From Tropicimonas isoalkanivorans (GTDB lineage: Bacteria; Pseudomonadota; Alphaproteobacteria; Rhodobacterales; Rhodobacteraceae): 64,000 nt of DNA. The position numbers and the translations under genes are program-made. Where the stretch lies: positions 62,001-126,000 of the forward strand of contig NZ_FOLG01000008.1 of the NCBI RefSeq assembly GCF_900112335.1, given 5' to 3'. This document shows, in pieces, positions 36,841 through 46,836 of the stretch. The notes under the pieces are model-generated. The model was given only the letters and a program-made list of their open reading frames with translations, searched no databases and had not been told where the DNA came from. Numbering within the stretch: position 1 is the first letter of the stretch; every line of letters begins with the position of its first letter.

Positions 36841-39210
36841 CTAGCCGAGATACGCCAGCGTGAGCTGGTCGGACATGTCGGCAATCTCGTCGATAAGCCG
36901 CGTGAGGAAGGCCGCGTCGAGCGTTTCCGGGGTTTGCAGGGCCAGATCGGTGCGAGCCCGCAGGAGTGCGCGCGCCAGCGGCGTCGTCGGGCGATGCTCA
37001 CCCGCCCCGGGCAGATGGGCCAAGTGCCTCTCGATGTCGTTGAACTGGCTCAGGACGGACCGCGGGTTCAGCGCATCGAGACCGAGCAGATCGAACACCG
37101 TCTCCCGCGTGGTTGCCACGCTGTAGCGCCGATGGTGGGTCATGACGCTGTCCCCGATCTCCACGGCCATGTCGAGACTGCCGGCAGCGGCCGCCGGATC
37201 GGTGAACGCGGCAAGGCATGCGGCCATGTTGGTGGCCCGTTCGAGCGCGCGGCCCAGCGACAGGAACCGCCAGCCGGTGAAGCGGTACATGTTGTCGTGC
37301 ACTAGCCCGGTGAATCCGTTGAGCTTTCGCAGCAGCACGCTCATCGCCCGCGCGGCGTCATCCCCGGGGGTCACCTTGTCGGCAAACTCAGCCGCTGTGC
37401 GGTCGAGATCGGCCAAGGCCAGAGCGCCGTCGACAGAGAACCTGTCGCTCACGTGCCCCGCGCTCAGGTGGGCTGCGCGGATTGCATTGACCAATTGCAC
37501 CGGCACTGGTTGCGCGGGGTCGCATTTGAACCCCTTCAGGTGGGCGGCTGCGAGACGAAGCAGCGGACCGCCGGGCGACTCACTCTCTGCCAGCCGGGCG
37601 TGATAGGCGCGCAGCAGCCGCACGAGGTATTCCGACCGCTCGACGTACCGGCCGAGCCAGAAGAGGTTGTCCGCCGCGCGGCTCGGAAGAGCGCCGCGAG
37701 GCGTGCGCACGATGGTGCCGCGCGGGGGCGACACGAGGGACTCCGCCTGTTGGCCCGGATCGCCGGGCACCCACACGTCGGCCGCCCGTCCGCCCTCCCG
37801 CATGGCAAGCACGTTCGACTCGGCCGAATGACCAATCCGGGCAAAACCGCCGGGCATGACGATCCAGCGGTCCCCCGTGCGTGCCAGGAAGATGCGCAGG
37901 CTCATGGGGCGCGGCTTGAGGCGCCCGTTGATGAGTGCCGGCGCGGTCGACAGACGCACCTTTTCCTGCCCAACGAGCCCGCCGCCCTTGCGCTCCAGCC
38001 AGTCGGCGAACCCCGTTCCGGGAGGGGTCACCCCGCCGGTTTCGTAAGACAGCCCGGTGGAAAAGGCGTCCGCCAATGTCATCCACTCGACATTCTCGCG
38101 GACATAAGCTCGCGCACCCGCCTCCCCGCACCACCATGTGGCAATGTTGGGCAGGCGCAGCGGCCGGCCCGCCAGTACCTCGCTCAAGCGTGGCAGGAAG
38201 GCCATCAGCGCGCGGCTCTCCAGCACACCGGCGCCGAGGGCGTTGACCATGGTGACATTGCCGTCGCGGACGGCACGGACCAGCCCCGGCGTACCGATCC
38301 GGGAGCCCTCCCGCAGTTCAAGAGGGTCGGACCACGAAGCGTCGAGTCGCCGCCAGATCACCGAGATTGGCTGGAACCCGTCGATGGTGCGCACCATCAA
38401 CCGGCCGTCGCGCACCGCGAGGTCGTCGCCCTCCAGCAGGGTGAAACCGAGGTAACGCGCGATATAGGCATGTTCGAAGTAGGTTTCGTTCATCGGCCCC
38501 GGGGACAGGATGCCGACCCGGCTTTCGCCCATCTCGCGCATCGACATGAGCGTGTCGCGGAATTCGCGGAAGAACCCCGCGAGCCGCGCCACGTCCGCCG
38601 TCGCATAGATGTCGGAATAGACCCGCGCCGTGGCGATCCGGTTCTCGAGAGCGAACCCAGCGCCAGACGGCGCCTGTGTGCGGTCTCCCAGCACCCACCA
38701 ACTCCCGTCCGGGCCGCGGCCGATGTCGAAAGCGACGAAGTGCAGGAAGTGGCCGGAGCGCGGGCGCACGCCGACAAGGGGCCTGAGCCATTCGGCGTTC
38801 TGGGCGATGAGGGACGCCGGCAGATGCCCCTGCGCCACCAGCCGGTTCTCGCCGTAGAGGTCAGCGACGACCTTCTCCAGCAAGTCGGCCCGCTCGGTCA
38901 GGCCGGCGGAAATCTCGGCCCAGTCCGCTTCCGACAGCAGGATCGGCACGTGGCTGAGCGGCCAGTCGCGGGTGGCATCGTCGCTCGGGCCATAGCGGCG
39001 AAAGTAGACGCCCGCGTCCCGCAGGTAGCGGTCGCCGTGGGAAATCCGGATCGCCAGCCGCTCCGGCGACATCGCGGCGAGCCGGGAGATGAAGGTCTCC
39101 CAGGCTGGCCGCACAGAGCCGTCGCTGTCCAGCAGTTCGTCGGGCACCCCCTGGGGGGGCACATAGTCCGACAGGAAACGCTGCAGCGGATTGGCGATCT
39201 GGCCTTCCAT
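36841..39210 (-). CDS. Circularly permuted ATP-grasp fused to an alpha-E domain
   Basis: A 789-residue fusion. Residues about 1-480 are a circularly permuted ATP-grasp ligase (VILSEADW-type start, DIGRGPDGSWWVLGDRTQAP near 170, GILSPGPMNETYFEHAYIAR near 235, PNIATWWCGEAGARAYV near 355), expected to join a carboxylate to an amine using ATP. Residues about 490-789 are an alpha-E all-helical domain starting SRAADNLFWLGRYVERSEYL. In many bacteria these are separate genes that always occur together. It is flanked by two transglutaminase-fold genes, implying formation and cutting or rearrangement of a peptide or isopeptide bond. Confidence 0.92.
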   Translation of the reverse strand: MEGQIANPLQRFLSDYVPPQGVPDELLDSDGSVRPAWETFISRLAAMSPERLAIRISHGDRYLRDAGVYFRRYGPSDDATRDWPLSHVPILLSEADWAEISAGLTERADLLEKVVADLYGENRLVAQGHLPASLIAQNAEWLRPLVGVRPRSGHFLHFVAFDIGRGPDGSWWVLGDRTQAPSGAGFALENRIATARVYSDIYATADVARLAGFFREFRDTLMSMREMGESRVGILSPGPMNETYFEHAYIARYLGFTLLEGDDLAVRDGRLMVRTIDGFQPISVIWRRLDASWSDPLELREGSRIGTPGLVRAVRDGNVTMVNALGAGVLESRALMAFLPRLSEVLAGRPLRLPNIATWWCGEAGARAYVRENVEWMTLADAFSTGLSYETGGVTPPGTGFADWLERKGGGLVGQEKVRLSTAPALINGRLKPRPMSLRIFLARTGDRWIVMPGGFARIGHSAESNVLAMREGGRAADVWVPGDPGQQAESLVSPPRGTIVRTPRGALPSRAADNLFWLGRYVERSEYLVRLLRAYHARLAESESPGGPLLRLAAAHLKGFKCDPAQPVPVQLVNAIRAAHLSAGHVSDRFSVDGALALADLDRTAAEFADKVTPGDDAARAMSVLLRKLNGFTGLVHDNMYRFTGWRFLSLGRALERATNMAACLAAFTDPAAAAGSLDMAVEIGDSVMTHHRRYSVATTRETVFDLLGLDALNPRSVLSQFNDIERHLAHLPGAGEHRPTTPLARALLRARTDLALQTPETLDAAFLTRLIDEIADMSDQLTLAYLG

Positions 39211-39225
39211 TCCGTCTTCGCCCCT

Positions 39226-42200
39226 CTAGAGCCCCGGCGCACGCCTAAGGTCGAGTGTCATGGGAAACTCCCTATGGGGCAATTCGGCGGGGGGCAAGTA
39301 GGCACCGGGGGTGTGGCCGTGCGGCTCGAACCGCGACAGCCGTCGGGCCTGTGCCTCGTTGCCGTTGACCGGGAAGGTATCGTAGTTGCGCCCGCCGGGG
39401 TGCGCGACGTGATAGGTGCAGCCACCCCGCGCCCTGCCCGTCCAGGTATCGAAGATGTCGAAGACAAGCGGCGCATCCACCGGCAGCACCGGGTGCAGCG
39501 CCTCCGGCGGTTGCCAGGCCTTGTACCGGACGGCGGCAACCGACACGCCTCCGGTCTCCGTCTTCTGCATCGGAACCCGGCGCCGATTGCAGGTTACCAC
39601 GTAGCGCTCCGGATCGGTTGTCGTGAGCTGGACCTGCAGCCGTTCGACCGAGCTGTCGGTGTAGCGAACGGTGCCGCCGATGGCGCCCACCTCCCCCAGC
39701 ACGTGCCACGGCTCCAGCGCCTGCCGGATCTCCAGGTGCACGCCGTCGTATTCCACCTCGCCGCAGAACGGGAAGCGGAACTCGGCCTGTGCGGTGTACC
39801 AGCCGGGTTCCAGATCGAAGCCGTGGTCGGCGAGGTCTCGCAGGACGTCGAGGAAGTCGTCCCAAACGAAATGGGGCAGCATGAATCGGTCGTGCAATCG
39901 GGTGCCCCAGCGTATCGGCGCGCCTTGCACCGGGTTTTGCCAGAGGCGGGCGATCAGCGCCCGGATAAGAACCTGCTGCGCAAGGCTCATCCGCGGGTCG
40001 GGCGGCATCTCGAAGCCGCGGAACTCGATCAGGCCGAGGCGGCCGGTGGGGCCATCGGGAGAGTAGAGCTTGTCGATGCAGATCTCGGAGCGGTGCGTGT
40101 TGCCGGTCACGTCGATCAGGATGTTGCGCAGGAGCCGGTCCGTCAGCCACGGCGGCGGCACCTCCCCACCCCCGGGCGCGTGGATCTGGTTCAGCGCGAT
40201 TTCCAACTCGTACAGACTGTCGTGGCGGGCCTCGTCGATGCGCGGCGCCTGGCTCGTGGGACCTATGAAAAGGCCGGAGAAGAGGTAGCTGAGCGACGGG
40301 TGCCGCTGCCAGTGCAGGATAAGGGACTTCAACAGGTCCGGCCGGCGCAGGAACGGGCTGTCGAGCGGGCTGGCGCCGCCGACGACCACGTGGTTGCCGC
40401 CACCCGTGCCGCAGTGGCGCCCGTCGATCATGAACTTGTCCGCGCCAAGCCGGCTGAGCCGGGCTTCCTCGTAGACAGCTTCGGTGATGCGCTTGCAGTC
40501 GTCCCAGGAGTGCGCGGGGTGCACGTTAACTTCCAGAACGCCCGGGTCCGGTGCCACGCGGATCACGTTCAAGCGGTGGTCACTTGGCGGGCCGTACCCC
40601 TCGATGTGCACCGGCAGCCCCAGATTTGCGGCCGCCTGTTCGGCCGCCGCGACCAGCTCAAGGTAGTCCTCCACCCGTTCGGTCGGCGGCATGAACACGC
40701 AGAGCCGCCCATCGCGCGGCTCCACCGCCATGGCCGTTCGGACGGTACCGCCACTTTCGCCAAGGTCCTGCTCGTTCATCTGCTGACCGGGCTCGCTGGC
40801 CTTGAAGCTGGCCATTGGCTGGCTGTGGCCCGGAGTCGGTGCCGGCTCACCGGGCTGACGCCGCCGCTCGCGGGCATCGAAGGTGGGCAGCGGGCCGGTC
40901 TGTGTCGCGGGATCGGCAACGTAGGTGTAGGGATAGGCACCCTTCGACAGGTGTGGCAGCGCTTCCAGCGGCAGTCGGAAGCCGACGGGGCTGTCGCCGG
41001 GGATAAGGAACAGCTTGCCGCGCCGCGTGCGCCACAGCTCTGACACCCAGCCGCCAGAGGCCTTGGTCTGCCACCGCTGCACCGGCAGCACCATGCCGGC
41101 CGGTTCGGTCAGGCCGCGCCCGAACACCCGCGCAATGCGGTGACGTGCCTCGGCGTCCTTCAGCTCGGAGTTCTCCGGCGTCACGTTCTCGGGCAAGTTG
41201 GCTTCCTTCAGGATCCACTCTGCCGGGTCCTCATAGGCCGGCTGAACGTGGTCCGGGTCCACGCCGATCTCCTCGGCCATGCCGCGCAGCAACGCCGCCG
41301 CATCCTCCGGACCAACCTCCCCGGCTTCGTCCTCCTTGGCGATCAGATCGGGATCGCGCCAGATCGGCTCGCCGTCGCCCCGCCAATAGAGCGAGAAGGT
41401 CCAGCGCGGCAGGGTCTCGCCCGGGTACCACTTGCCCTGCCCGTAGTGCAGGAACCCACCCGGGGCGAAACGGTCCCGCAGGCGGCGGATCAGCGTGTCG
41501 GCCAGACCGCGTTTCATCGGCCCGACGGCGGCGGTGTTCCACTCGTCGCTTTCAAAATCGTCAATCGAGACGAAGGTCGGCTCGCCTCCCATGGTGAGCC
41601 GGACGTCACCCTCCTTCAGCGCCGCATCGACTTTGTGCCCTAGGGCGTCCAGCTTTTCCCAACTGTCCTGCGGGAAGGGCTTGGTGATCCGCGGGTGCTC
41701 GGCAATGCGATGCACCTGCATGTCGAAGCGAAAATCCACCTCCGCCGGGCTCGCCATGCCGGAGATCGGTGCAGCATTGCGGTAGTGCGGCGTGGCGGCG
41801 AGCGGGATGTGGCTCTCTCCTGTGAGCAGGCCGCTGGTAGGGTCGAAGCCGATCCAGCCAGCGCCCGGGATGTAGGCCTCCGCCCAGGCGTGAAGGTCGG
41901 TGAAATCGTGGTCCGTCCCCGAGGGGCCGTCGAGCGCCTCAAGGTCCGGTTTGAGCTGAATGAGATAGCCCGACACGAACCGCGCGGCGATGCCGAGGTG
42001 CCGGAGCACCTGAACCAGCAGCCACGAACTGTCACGGCAGGACCCCCGCTTGGCCGTCAGCGTTTCCTCCGGCGTCTGCACCCCCGGCTCCATCCGGATG
42101 ACGTAGTCGATCATCGACTCCAGTCGGTGGTTCAGCGCGACGAGGAAATCGACGGTCTTGGGCTCGCCTGCCCGGTCGATACTGTCGAGCAGCGCTTGCA

Positions 42201-42579
42201 GCTTCGGCCCGGCGGGCTCGGGCTTGAGATAGATCGACAGATCGTCCGACAGCTCGCTGGGATAGGCGAAGGGGTACTGCTCGGCGGTGTCTTCCACGAA
42301 GAAGTCGAACGGGTTGTAGACCGTCATGTCGGCCACAAGGTCCACCTCGATCTTCAGCTCGCGCACCGGTTCGGGAAACACGAACCGTGCCATCCAGTTC
42401 CCGTACGGGTCCTGCTGGTGGTTCACGAAATGCCCCGCCGGGCTGACCTTCAGCGAATGCGAGATCACGCGGGTGCGGCTGTGCGGGGCGGGCCTCAGGC
42501 GGATGATCTGCGGACCGAGCGTCACAGGCCGGTCGTACATGTAATGCGTCAGGTGGTGAATCGCGGCCTTGATCGTCAT
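39226..42579 (-). CDS. Large transglutaminase-like protein with DUF2126 domain
   Basis: A 1117-residue protein. The N-terminal 280 residues are a transglutaminase-like domain with Cys181 ([10 protein letters not shown]), His230 (DLHAWAEAY) and Asp246 (IGFDPTSG). The remainder is DUF2126, with conserved stretches such as [19 protein letters not shown] near 330, [19 protein letters not shown] near 730 and [19 protein letters not shown] near 855. It is first in the three-gene cluster and ends 15 bp before the ATP-grasp gene. Chemistry is unproven; the second half may be a nucleotide-using amidoligase-like module, as suggested for the family. Confidence 0.92.
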   Translation of the reverse strand: MTIKAAIHHLTHYMYDRPVTLGPQIIRLRPAPHSRTRVISHSLKVSPAGHFVNHQQDPYGNWMARFVFPEPVRELKIEVDLVADMTVYNPFDFFVEDTAEQYPFAYPSELSDDLSIYLKPEPAGPKLQALLDSIDRAGEPKTVDFLVALNHRLESMIDYVIRMEPGVQTPEETLTAKRGSCRDSSWLLVQVLRHLGIAARFVSGYLIQLKPDLEALDGPSGTDHDFTDLHAWAEAYIPGAGWIGFDPTSGLLTGESHIPLAATPHYRNAAPISGMASPAEVDFRFDMQVHRIAEHPRITKPFPQDSWEKLDALGHKVDAALKEGDVRLTMGGEPTFVSIDDFESDEWNTAAVGPMKRGLADTLIRRLRDRFAPGGFLHYGQGKWYPGETLPRWTFSLYWRGDGEPIWRDPDLIAKEDEAGEVGPEDAAALLRGMAEEIGVDPDHVQPAYEDPAEWILKEANLPENVTPENSELKDAEARHRIARVFGRGLTEPAGMVLPVQRWQTKASGGWVSELWRTRRGKLFLIPGDSPVGFRLPLEALPHLSKGAYPYTYVADPATQTGPLPTFDARERRRQPGEPAPTPGHSQPMASFKASEPGQQMNEQDLGESGGTVRTAMAVEPRDGRLCVFMPPTERVEDYLELVAAAEQAAANLGLPVHIEGYGPPSDHRLNVIRVAPDPGVLEVNVHPAHSWDDCKRITEAVYEEARLSRLGADKFMIDGRHCGTGGGNHVVVGGASPLDSPFLRRPDLLKSLILHWQRHPSLSYLFSGLFIGPTSQAPRIDEARHDSLYELEIALNQIHAPGGGEVPPPWLTDRLLRNILIDVTGNTHRSEICIDKLYSPDGPTGRLGLIEFRGFEMPPDPRMSLAQQVLIRALIARLWQNPVQGAPIRWGTRLHDRFMLPHFVWDDFLDVLRDLADHGFDLEPGWYTAQAEFRFPFCGEVEYDGVHLEIRQALEPWHVLGEVGAIGGTVRYTDSSVERLQVQLTTTDPERYVVTCNRRRVPMQKTETGGVSVAAVRYKAWQPPEALHPVLPVDAPLVFDIFDTWTGRARGGCTYHVAHPGGRNYDTFPVNGNEAQARRLSRFEPHGHTPGAYLPPAELPHREFPMTLDLRRAPGL

Positions 42580-42779
42580 GTGGCTTCCCGTTCAGTCAAG
42601 TTGCGACTCACGCAACCACAGCGCGGCGGGGCAGACGAGGCGAAACCGCGGAGCTGCCCTCCAAAGCGTCACTCTCCGGGCCAAGCGTGGCCCACCTGCA
42701 CAAGAAACTGGCATCCGCGGCGCCCATCGGAAACAGCCGTACCATCCTCATCCGCAGCAGTGTCGTTTTCCGGCGACCC

Positions 42780-42811
42780 GGGCGCGCTTTTGCGCTTTCG
42801 GCGGCGCGCCC
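42780..42811 (+). other. GC-rich hairpin in the purU leader
   Basis: GGGCGCGC (42780-42787) pairs with GCGCGCCC (42804-42811), 48 bp before the purU start. The divergent interval 42580-42859 contains no gene; it holds promoters for purU and the transglutaminase cluster. No known riboswitch consensus was recognised. Confidence 0.4.
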
Positions 42812-42859
42812 CTCCCGGCATTTTCGCCGCAACACCGCACGAGCAGCAGGAAAGACCCG

Positions 42860-43744
42860 ATGAGCCGATTTGCCCTGATTGTAAAATGCCCGTCCCGCCG
42901 GGGGCTTGTGGCGGCCATCTCGACCTACCTGGCGGACTCGGGATGCAATATCACCGACTCCCACCAGTTCGATGACATGGAAACGAACACCTTCTTCATG
43001 CGCGTCGCCTTCACCAGCGAAAAAGGCATGGGGATGGACGAGCTTACCTCCGCCTTTGCCCCTGTGGCGGAGCAATTCGAGATGGAGCATGCCTTCCACG
43101 ACATCGGAGCGCGGATGAAGGTGCTCGTCATGGTCTCGCGGTTCGGTCACTGCCTGAACGACCTGCTTTATCGCTGGCGGATCGGCGCGCTGCCGATCGA
43201 CATTGTCGGCGTGATCTCGAACCACCTGGATTATCAGAAGCTGGTCGTGAACCACGACATCCCCTTCCACCACATCCGGGTGACGAAGGAGACCAAGGCG
43301 AAGGCCGAAGCGCAGCAGATGGAAGTCATCGAGGAGACCGGCGCAGAGCTCGTGGTTCTGGCGCGCTACATGCAGGTTCTTTCCGACCAGATGTGCCAGC
43401 GCATGTCGGGGCGGATCATCAACATCCACCACTCCTTCCTGCCTAGTTTCAAGGGGGCCAATCCGTACAAGCAGGCCTTCGAACGGGGGGTGAAGCTGAT
43501 CGGCGCGACGTCGCACTACGTGACCGCCGATCTCGACGAAGGCCCGATCATCGAGCAGGACACGGTGCGCGTCACCCACGCGCAATCCGCTGCGGATTAC
43601 GTGTCCCTCGGGCGGGACGTCGAAAGCCTGGTGCTCAGCCGCGCCATCCACGCCCACATCAACCATCGCACGTTCCTGAACGGCAACAAGACGGTGGTCT
43701 TCCCCGCGAGCCCCGGCGGCTACGCCTCTGAGCGGATGGGCTAG
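42860..43744 (+). CDS. purU: Formyltetrahydrofolate deformylase
   Basis: A 294-residue enzyme that hydrolyses 10-formyl-THF to THF and formate, balancing one-carbon pools. An ACT domain covers residues 1-80 (ALIVKCPSRRGLVAAISTYL), and the formyltransferase-like domain holds the catalytic Asn-His pair in INIHHSFLPSFKGANPY near 190 and the Asp in ATSHYVTADLDEGPIIEQD near 215. AGGAAAG precedes the ATG. Confidence 0.96.
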   Translation: MSRFALIVKCPSRRGLVAAISTYLADSGCNITDSHQFDDMETNTFFMRVAFTSEKGMGMDELTSAFAPVAEQFEMEHAFHDIGARMKVLVMVSRFGHCLNDLLYRWRIGALPIDIVGVISNHLDYQKLVVNHDIPFHHIRVTKETKAKAEAQQMEVIEETGAELVVLARYMQVLSDQMCQRMSGRIINIHHSFLPSFKGANPYKQAFERGVKLIGATSHYVTADLDEGPIIEQDTVRVTHAQSAADYVSLGRDVESLVLSRAIHAHINHRTFLNGNKTVVFPASPGGYASERMG

Positions 43745-43877
43745 CGCCGCAGGCGGCGGCCCGCTTTGGAGCCGCTCTCCCAAGCGGCGCTTCGTCCAAT
43801 GGTTCGGGTTCCGGACGCAAGGTAAGCTTGGTCTGTGAACTCCGAGTCGGAGGCGCCTGAGGGAGGAGCCCTACACG

Positions 43878-44531
43878 ATGTTGTCGCGAGATCATCCGCT
43901 GCATGTTCCGGAATCAGCCCTGCTTGTCATCGACATGCAGAATTTCTCTGCCCACCGCGATGGCGGGGCCTACAAGGGGGTGCCCGACACGGAATTCGAC
44001 GCCCGCTTCGGCTGGTTTTTCAAGACACTCGAACAGGGCGTGATTCCGAACATCCGCCGCCTTCAGGCCGCCTGCCGAAGGTCGGGTGTCGAAGTGCTCT
44101 ACACCACGATCGAAAGCCTCACCAAGAACGGCCGTGACCGGGGGCTGGACTACAAGCGGCTCGGGTTCGACGTTCCGAAAGGGTCCTGGGACGGGCGGGT
44201 GATCGACCAGCTGGCACCGGAGGATGACGAGATCGTGCTGCCGAAGTCTTCGTCATCGGTCTTCATCTCCACGCACATCGACTACGTGCTGCGCAACCTC
44301 GGCATCCGGCAACTTGTCATCTGCGGCATGGAAACCGACGACTGCGTGGAAAGCGCCATCCGCGATGCCGCGGACCTGGGGTATCTCGTCACGCAGGTGA
44401 CCGATGCCTGCGCGACCTATAGCGCGGAGCGCCACGAGGCGGCGCTTGCGGCAATCGCCGGGCACTGCCGGCAAGTCACGACCGATGCGCTTCTGGCCGA
44501 GATGGACGCCGCCGTGGGCACCTGGGCCTGA
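43878..44531 (+). CDS. Isochorismatase-family cysteine hydrolase
   Basis: A 217-residue amidohydrolase-like protein with the complete triad: Asp19 (LLVIDMQNF), Lys123 (VLPKSSSSVF) and Cys156 (CGMETDDCVESA). The cysteine argues for hydrolysis of an amide or ureido bond (nicotinamidase, ureidoacrylate or biuret hydrolase types) rather than isochorismate. The IESLTKNGRDRGLDYK loop is typical of ureidoacrylate-like members, but the substrate is not determinable. GGGAGGAG precedes the start. Confidence 0.88.
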   Translation: MLSRDHPLHVPESALLVIDMQNFSAHRDGGAYKGVPDTEFDARFGWFFKTLEQGVIPNIRRLQAACRRSGVEVLYTTIESLTKNGRDRGLDYKRLGFDVPKGSWDGRVIDQLAPEDDEIVLPKSSSSVFISTHIDYVLRNLGIRQLVICGMETDDCVESAIRDAADLGYLVTQVTDACATYSAERHEAALAAIAGHCRQVTTDALLAEMDAAVGTWA

Positions 44532-44585
44532 CGGCCGCCTTCGCACCGCAGAGGATGGCCCGGGCCGCGTGGCGGCCACCTGCCC

Positions 44586-45422
44586 TCACCCGGCAGCGCT
44601 GTCTCCGGCGTCGGCCGCATGGGGCTGGGACGGCCCATCCAGCAGCCGCCGGGCCATCAGCCAGCGCATCCGGTAGGCGTAACGTGCCGCGCGGCTCACG
44701 TCGGTCTGGAAACTGGCGTTGACGACGGCAGCCACGGCCCCGCCGACGATCGGCACCACCTGCCCGGCCTTGCGACGCGCAAGCGACACGCCGAGCTGGC
44801 GGGCGATGCGTTCCACCACCTTGTCCGATAGCCACCGCCCCCCGGTCTCCAGAACCAGTCGCCCCCCGGGGGAGGCAAGGTACGTGGCCATGTCCGAGAG
44901 CGAGGCCAGCGTCGCGTCCCGTTTGACATCCGCGCCCGACGTGGCGACCTGAAGGACCAGAAGGCGGTAGGCCCGTTCCTCCTCCGCATCCCCGTTGAAG
45001 CCAAAAGCGGCACCGGTGGCCCGCACATTGCGAACCGCCAAGGCGATGGTCGCGGGAATGTCCGCGGTCATCCCGGGCGCGCCGAGCCAGCCCGCCGCGC
45101 CGCCGGACGCCGCGTTGACGCCGACCGCCCAGGCCTGCACGCGCCGCGCCGCCGCTTCGCAGGCGTCAAGATCCTCGACCGAATGGCTTAAGAAGTCCGG
45201 CGGCAATGTCAGGCCCACCATCCTGTCAGCCAGTTGAAGCCCCTCACGGACCATTCCCGACGGCACCAGCCGCGAGATCAGGCCGCCGACCGGCGCGGTC
45301 AGCCGTTCGGCGCCTCGTCCCATGCGCGTCGACCGCCGCTCTTCGTAGGTGCGCTGACGCTGCAGCGCCTCACGCAGGATATCTGCCGCCATGGGGGGCC
45401 GCTTGTTTGGGACGGGACTCAT
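44586..45422 (-). CDS. EcsC family protein
   Basis: A 278-residue protein of the EcsC family, recognisable from PGMTADIPATIALAVRNVRA near 131 and the two Gly/Ala-rich amphipathic stretches QVVPIVGGAVAAVVNASFQTD near 232 and WLGAPGMTADIP. The family is linked to an ABC transporter in Bacillus and to phage-defence phospholipid binding elsewhere, but there is no such neighbour here. The ATG at 45422 has GGAGGAAGG seven bases upstream. It converges with the isochorismatase gene. Confidence 0.82.
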   Translation of the reverse strand: MSPVPNKRPPMAADILREALQRQRTYEERRSTRMGRGAERLTAPVGGLISRLVPSGMVREGLQLADRMVGLTLPPDFLSHSVEDLDACEAAARRVQAWAVGVNAASGGAAGWLGAPGMTADIPATIALAVRNVRATGAAFGFNGDAEEERAYRLLVLQVATSGADVKRDATLASLSDMATYLASPGGRLVLETGGRWLSDKVVERIARQLGVSLARRKAGQVVPIVGGAVAAVVNASFQTDVSRAARYAYRMRWLMARRLLDGPSQPHAADAGDSAAG

Positions 45423-45711
45423 TTGGGACCTTCCTCCAGCCGTTACCGTCGACGTTCGGTGCAATGGGGATCGGCGATCGGTATCACACAGCCTACACCA
45501 GTCGCCCGCCTCCCCGCTATGCAATGCAGCGGCTTGCCTGCTTGGCCGACGGAGCCGAAGCCGTGGAATACGTACGTCAGAACCATGAAGAGAAGATAAT
45601 GCGCGCCGGGTGAAATTCACGACCCCGTTCGACAGCATGTGATCAATGTCGCCGCTGGAAATGCGAGACGCGCTATGGACGCCGCACCCTACACGGCATC
45701 CGTCGGCGTGG
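45423..45711. other. Intergenic interval upstream of the EcsC gene
   Basis: 289 bp with no supported gene, tRNA or repeat. It likely contains the EcsC promoter on the minus strand. Confidence 0.4.
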
Positions 45712-45810
45712 TTACGCTCCGGTCAGGCTCGGCCAGCCAAGCAGGCCGGTGCCCAGACAACCCAGAACGAACAGCGTCCGCCAAATGACGTGGACCAGAT
45801 AGCCGCGCAT
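45712..45810 (-). CDS. Possible 32-residue single-pass membrane peptide
   Basis: The frame reads MRGYLVHVIWRTLFVLGCLG and then TGLLGWPSLTGA. GAGGAAGG lies a few bases before the ATG, a good ribosome site. A hydrophobic core of about 17 residues with a basic start suits a small membrane peptide. It stands alone between the EcsC and SIMPL genes; a GGGCGGCG / CGCCGCCC hairpin lies 28 bp upstream (45838-45862). Independent evidence of translation is lacking. Confidence 0.45.
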   Translation of the reverse strand: MRGYLVHVIWRTLFVLGCLGTGLLGWPSLTGA

Positions 45811-45934
45811 CGACACCTTCCTCACCGCGTCGCCAATCGGGCGGCGGTCATCGCGCCGCCCGTCCTGCGTGCAAAGGGTGTTCGACAAAGGTGGCGGTGT
45901 TTGGGCAACAATCAGACGATTGCCCGCCGGACTG

Positions 45935-46669
45935 TCACTCCGCCGGCGACATGGAGAAGGTCATCGTCACGCCGGCCGTCACGGAGATCTCGCCCTGCGC
46001 CACCGGCATCGACTCAGCCGCAAAGGGTGCGGCATCCGCTCGGAAGACCTTTGGGCTCGCCATGGCGCCATGCTCCTGGATCGACAGCACATTTCCCAGT
46101 GTCACCCCAGCGGCGTCGGCATAGAGCGCCGCCTTGCGCATCGCGTCCTCGACAGCGCGCGTCCGCGCGTCATCCTGAGACTTTTCAGTATCCTGCAACC
46201 CGAAGCTCAGACCGCGCATCAGATTGGCGCCGTTCTGCACGACTGCATCCAGAAGCGTTCCGAGCTGGTCCAGATCGCGGACCCGCACCGTCAGCTCGCT
46301 CGATGCCTCGAAGCGTTCCACCCGCGGCGTTGTATCGTCGGGGTCGGGACGCGGGATGTACTGCGGATGAACGGACAGGCTGCTGGTCTGGATGTCCTCC
46401 GGGGCGATGCCAGCCTGCTCGAGCTGCGTCATGACCTCGGACATCCGCGCGCTCACGTCGCGCATGGCAACCGCCGCCTCGGCATCCTCGGCAACCGCGC
46501 CGAGGTCCAGCGTCGCCATGTCCGGTGCAACCGTAACGATGCCCTCGCCCGTTACCGTCAGCGTCGCCTGCGCGACATCGCGTGCCTCCTGCGCCAAAAC
46601 GCTTCCCGGGGCAAACGACAGCCCAACCCCGATGCCGAGCAAAACCGCCGCGACTTGTTTTCGATTCAT
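45935..46669 (-). CDS. SIMPL (DUF541) domain periplasmic protein
   Basis: A 244-residue exported protein. The signal peptide MNRKQVAAVLLGIGVGLSFA ends at VLAQ. The mature chain begins with LTVTGEGIVTVAPDMATLDL, the standard opening of SIMPL domains, and ends GEISVTAGVTMTFSMSP. ARTRAVEDAMRKAALYADAAG near 170 is the conserved helix. Members are oligomeric periplasmic proteins tied loosely to stress; no activity is known. It is divergent from the 999-residue GspL-like gene. Confidence 0.93.
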   Translation of the reverse strand: MNRKQVAAVLLGIGVGLSFAPGSVLAQEARDVAQATLTVTGEGIVTVAPDMATLDLGAVAEDAEAAVAMRDVSARMSEVMTQLEQAGIAPEDIQTSSLSVHPQYIPRPDPDDTTPRVERFEASSELTVRVRDLDQLGTLLDAVVQNGANLMRGLSFGLQDTEKSQDDARTRAVEDAMRKAALYADAAGVTLGNVLSIQEHGAMASPKVFRADAAPFAAESMPVAQGEISVTAGVTMTFSMSPAE

Positions 46670-46836
46670 GACAGTCTCCTTCCAATTCGGACCCTTGGCC
46701 CGACCTTGCCCGCTTTGGGCGCGGGCGCACCTTCTCCCGCTCCAATCCTGTTTCTTTCGGCGGATTCCTGCGGTACAAACGAGTTACTGCAGACGATATC
46801 TTGCGCCCTTCCGCTCCGCGACCCCACAAAGGTGTG

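Noticed and set aside
37453-41043. A 1196-codon open frame on the plus strand across the ATP-grasp and DUF2126 genes
   Set aside because: It spans two real minus-strand genes and their junction, has no domain and the amino-acid composition of an antisense frame.
43801-43830. A GGTTCGGGTTCC stretch resembling a tRNA T-arm
   Set aside because: No acceptor, D or anticodon stems can be placed around it on either strand.
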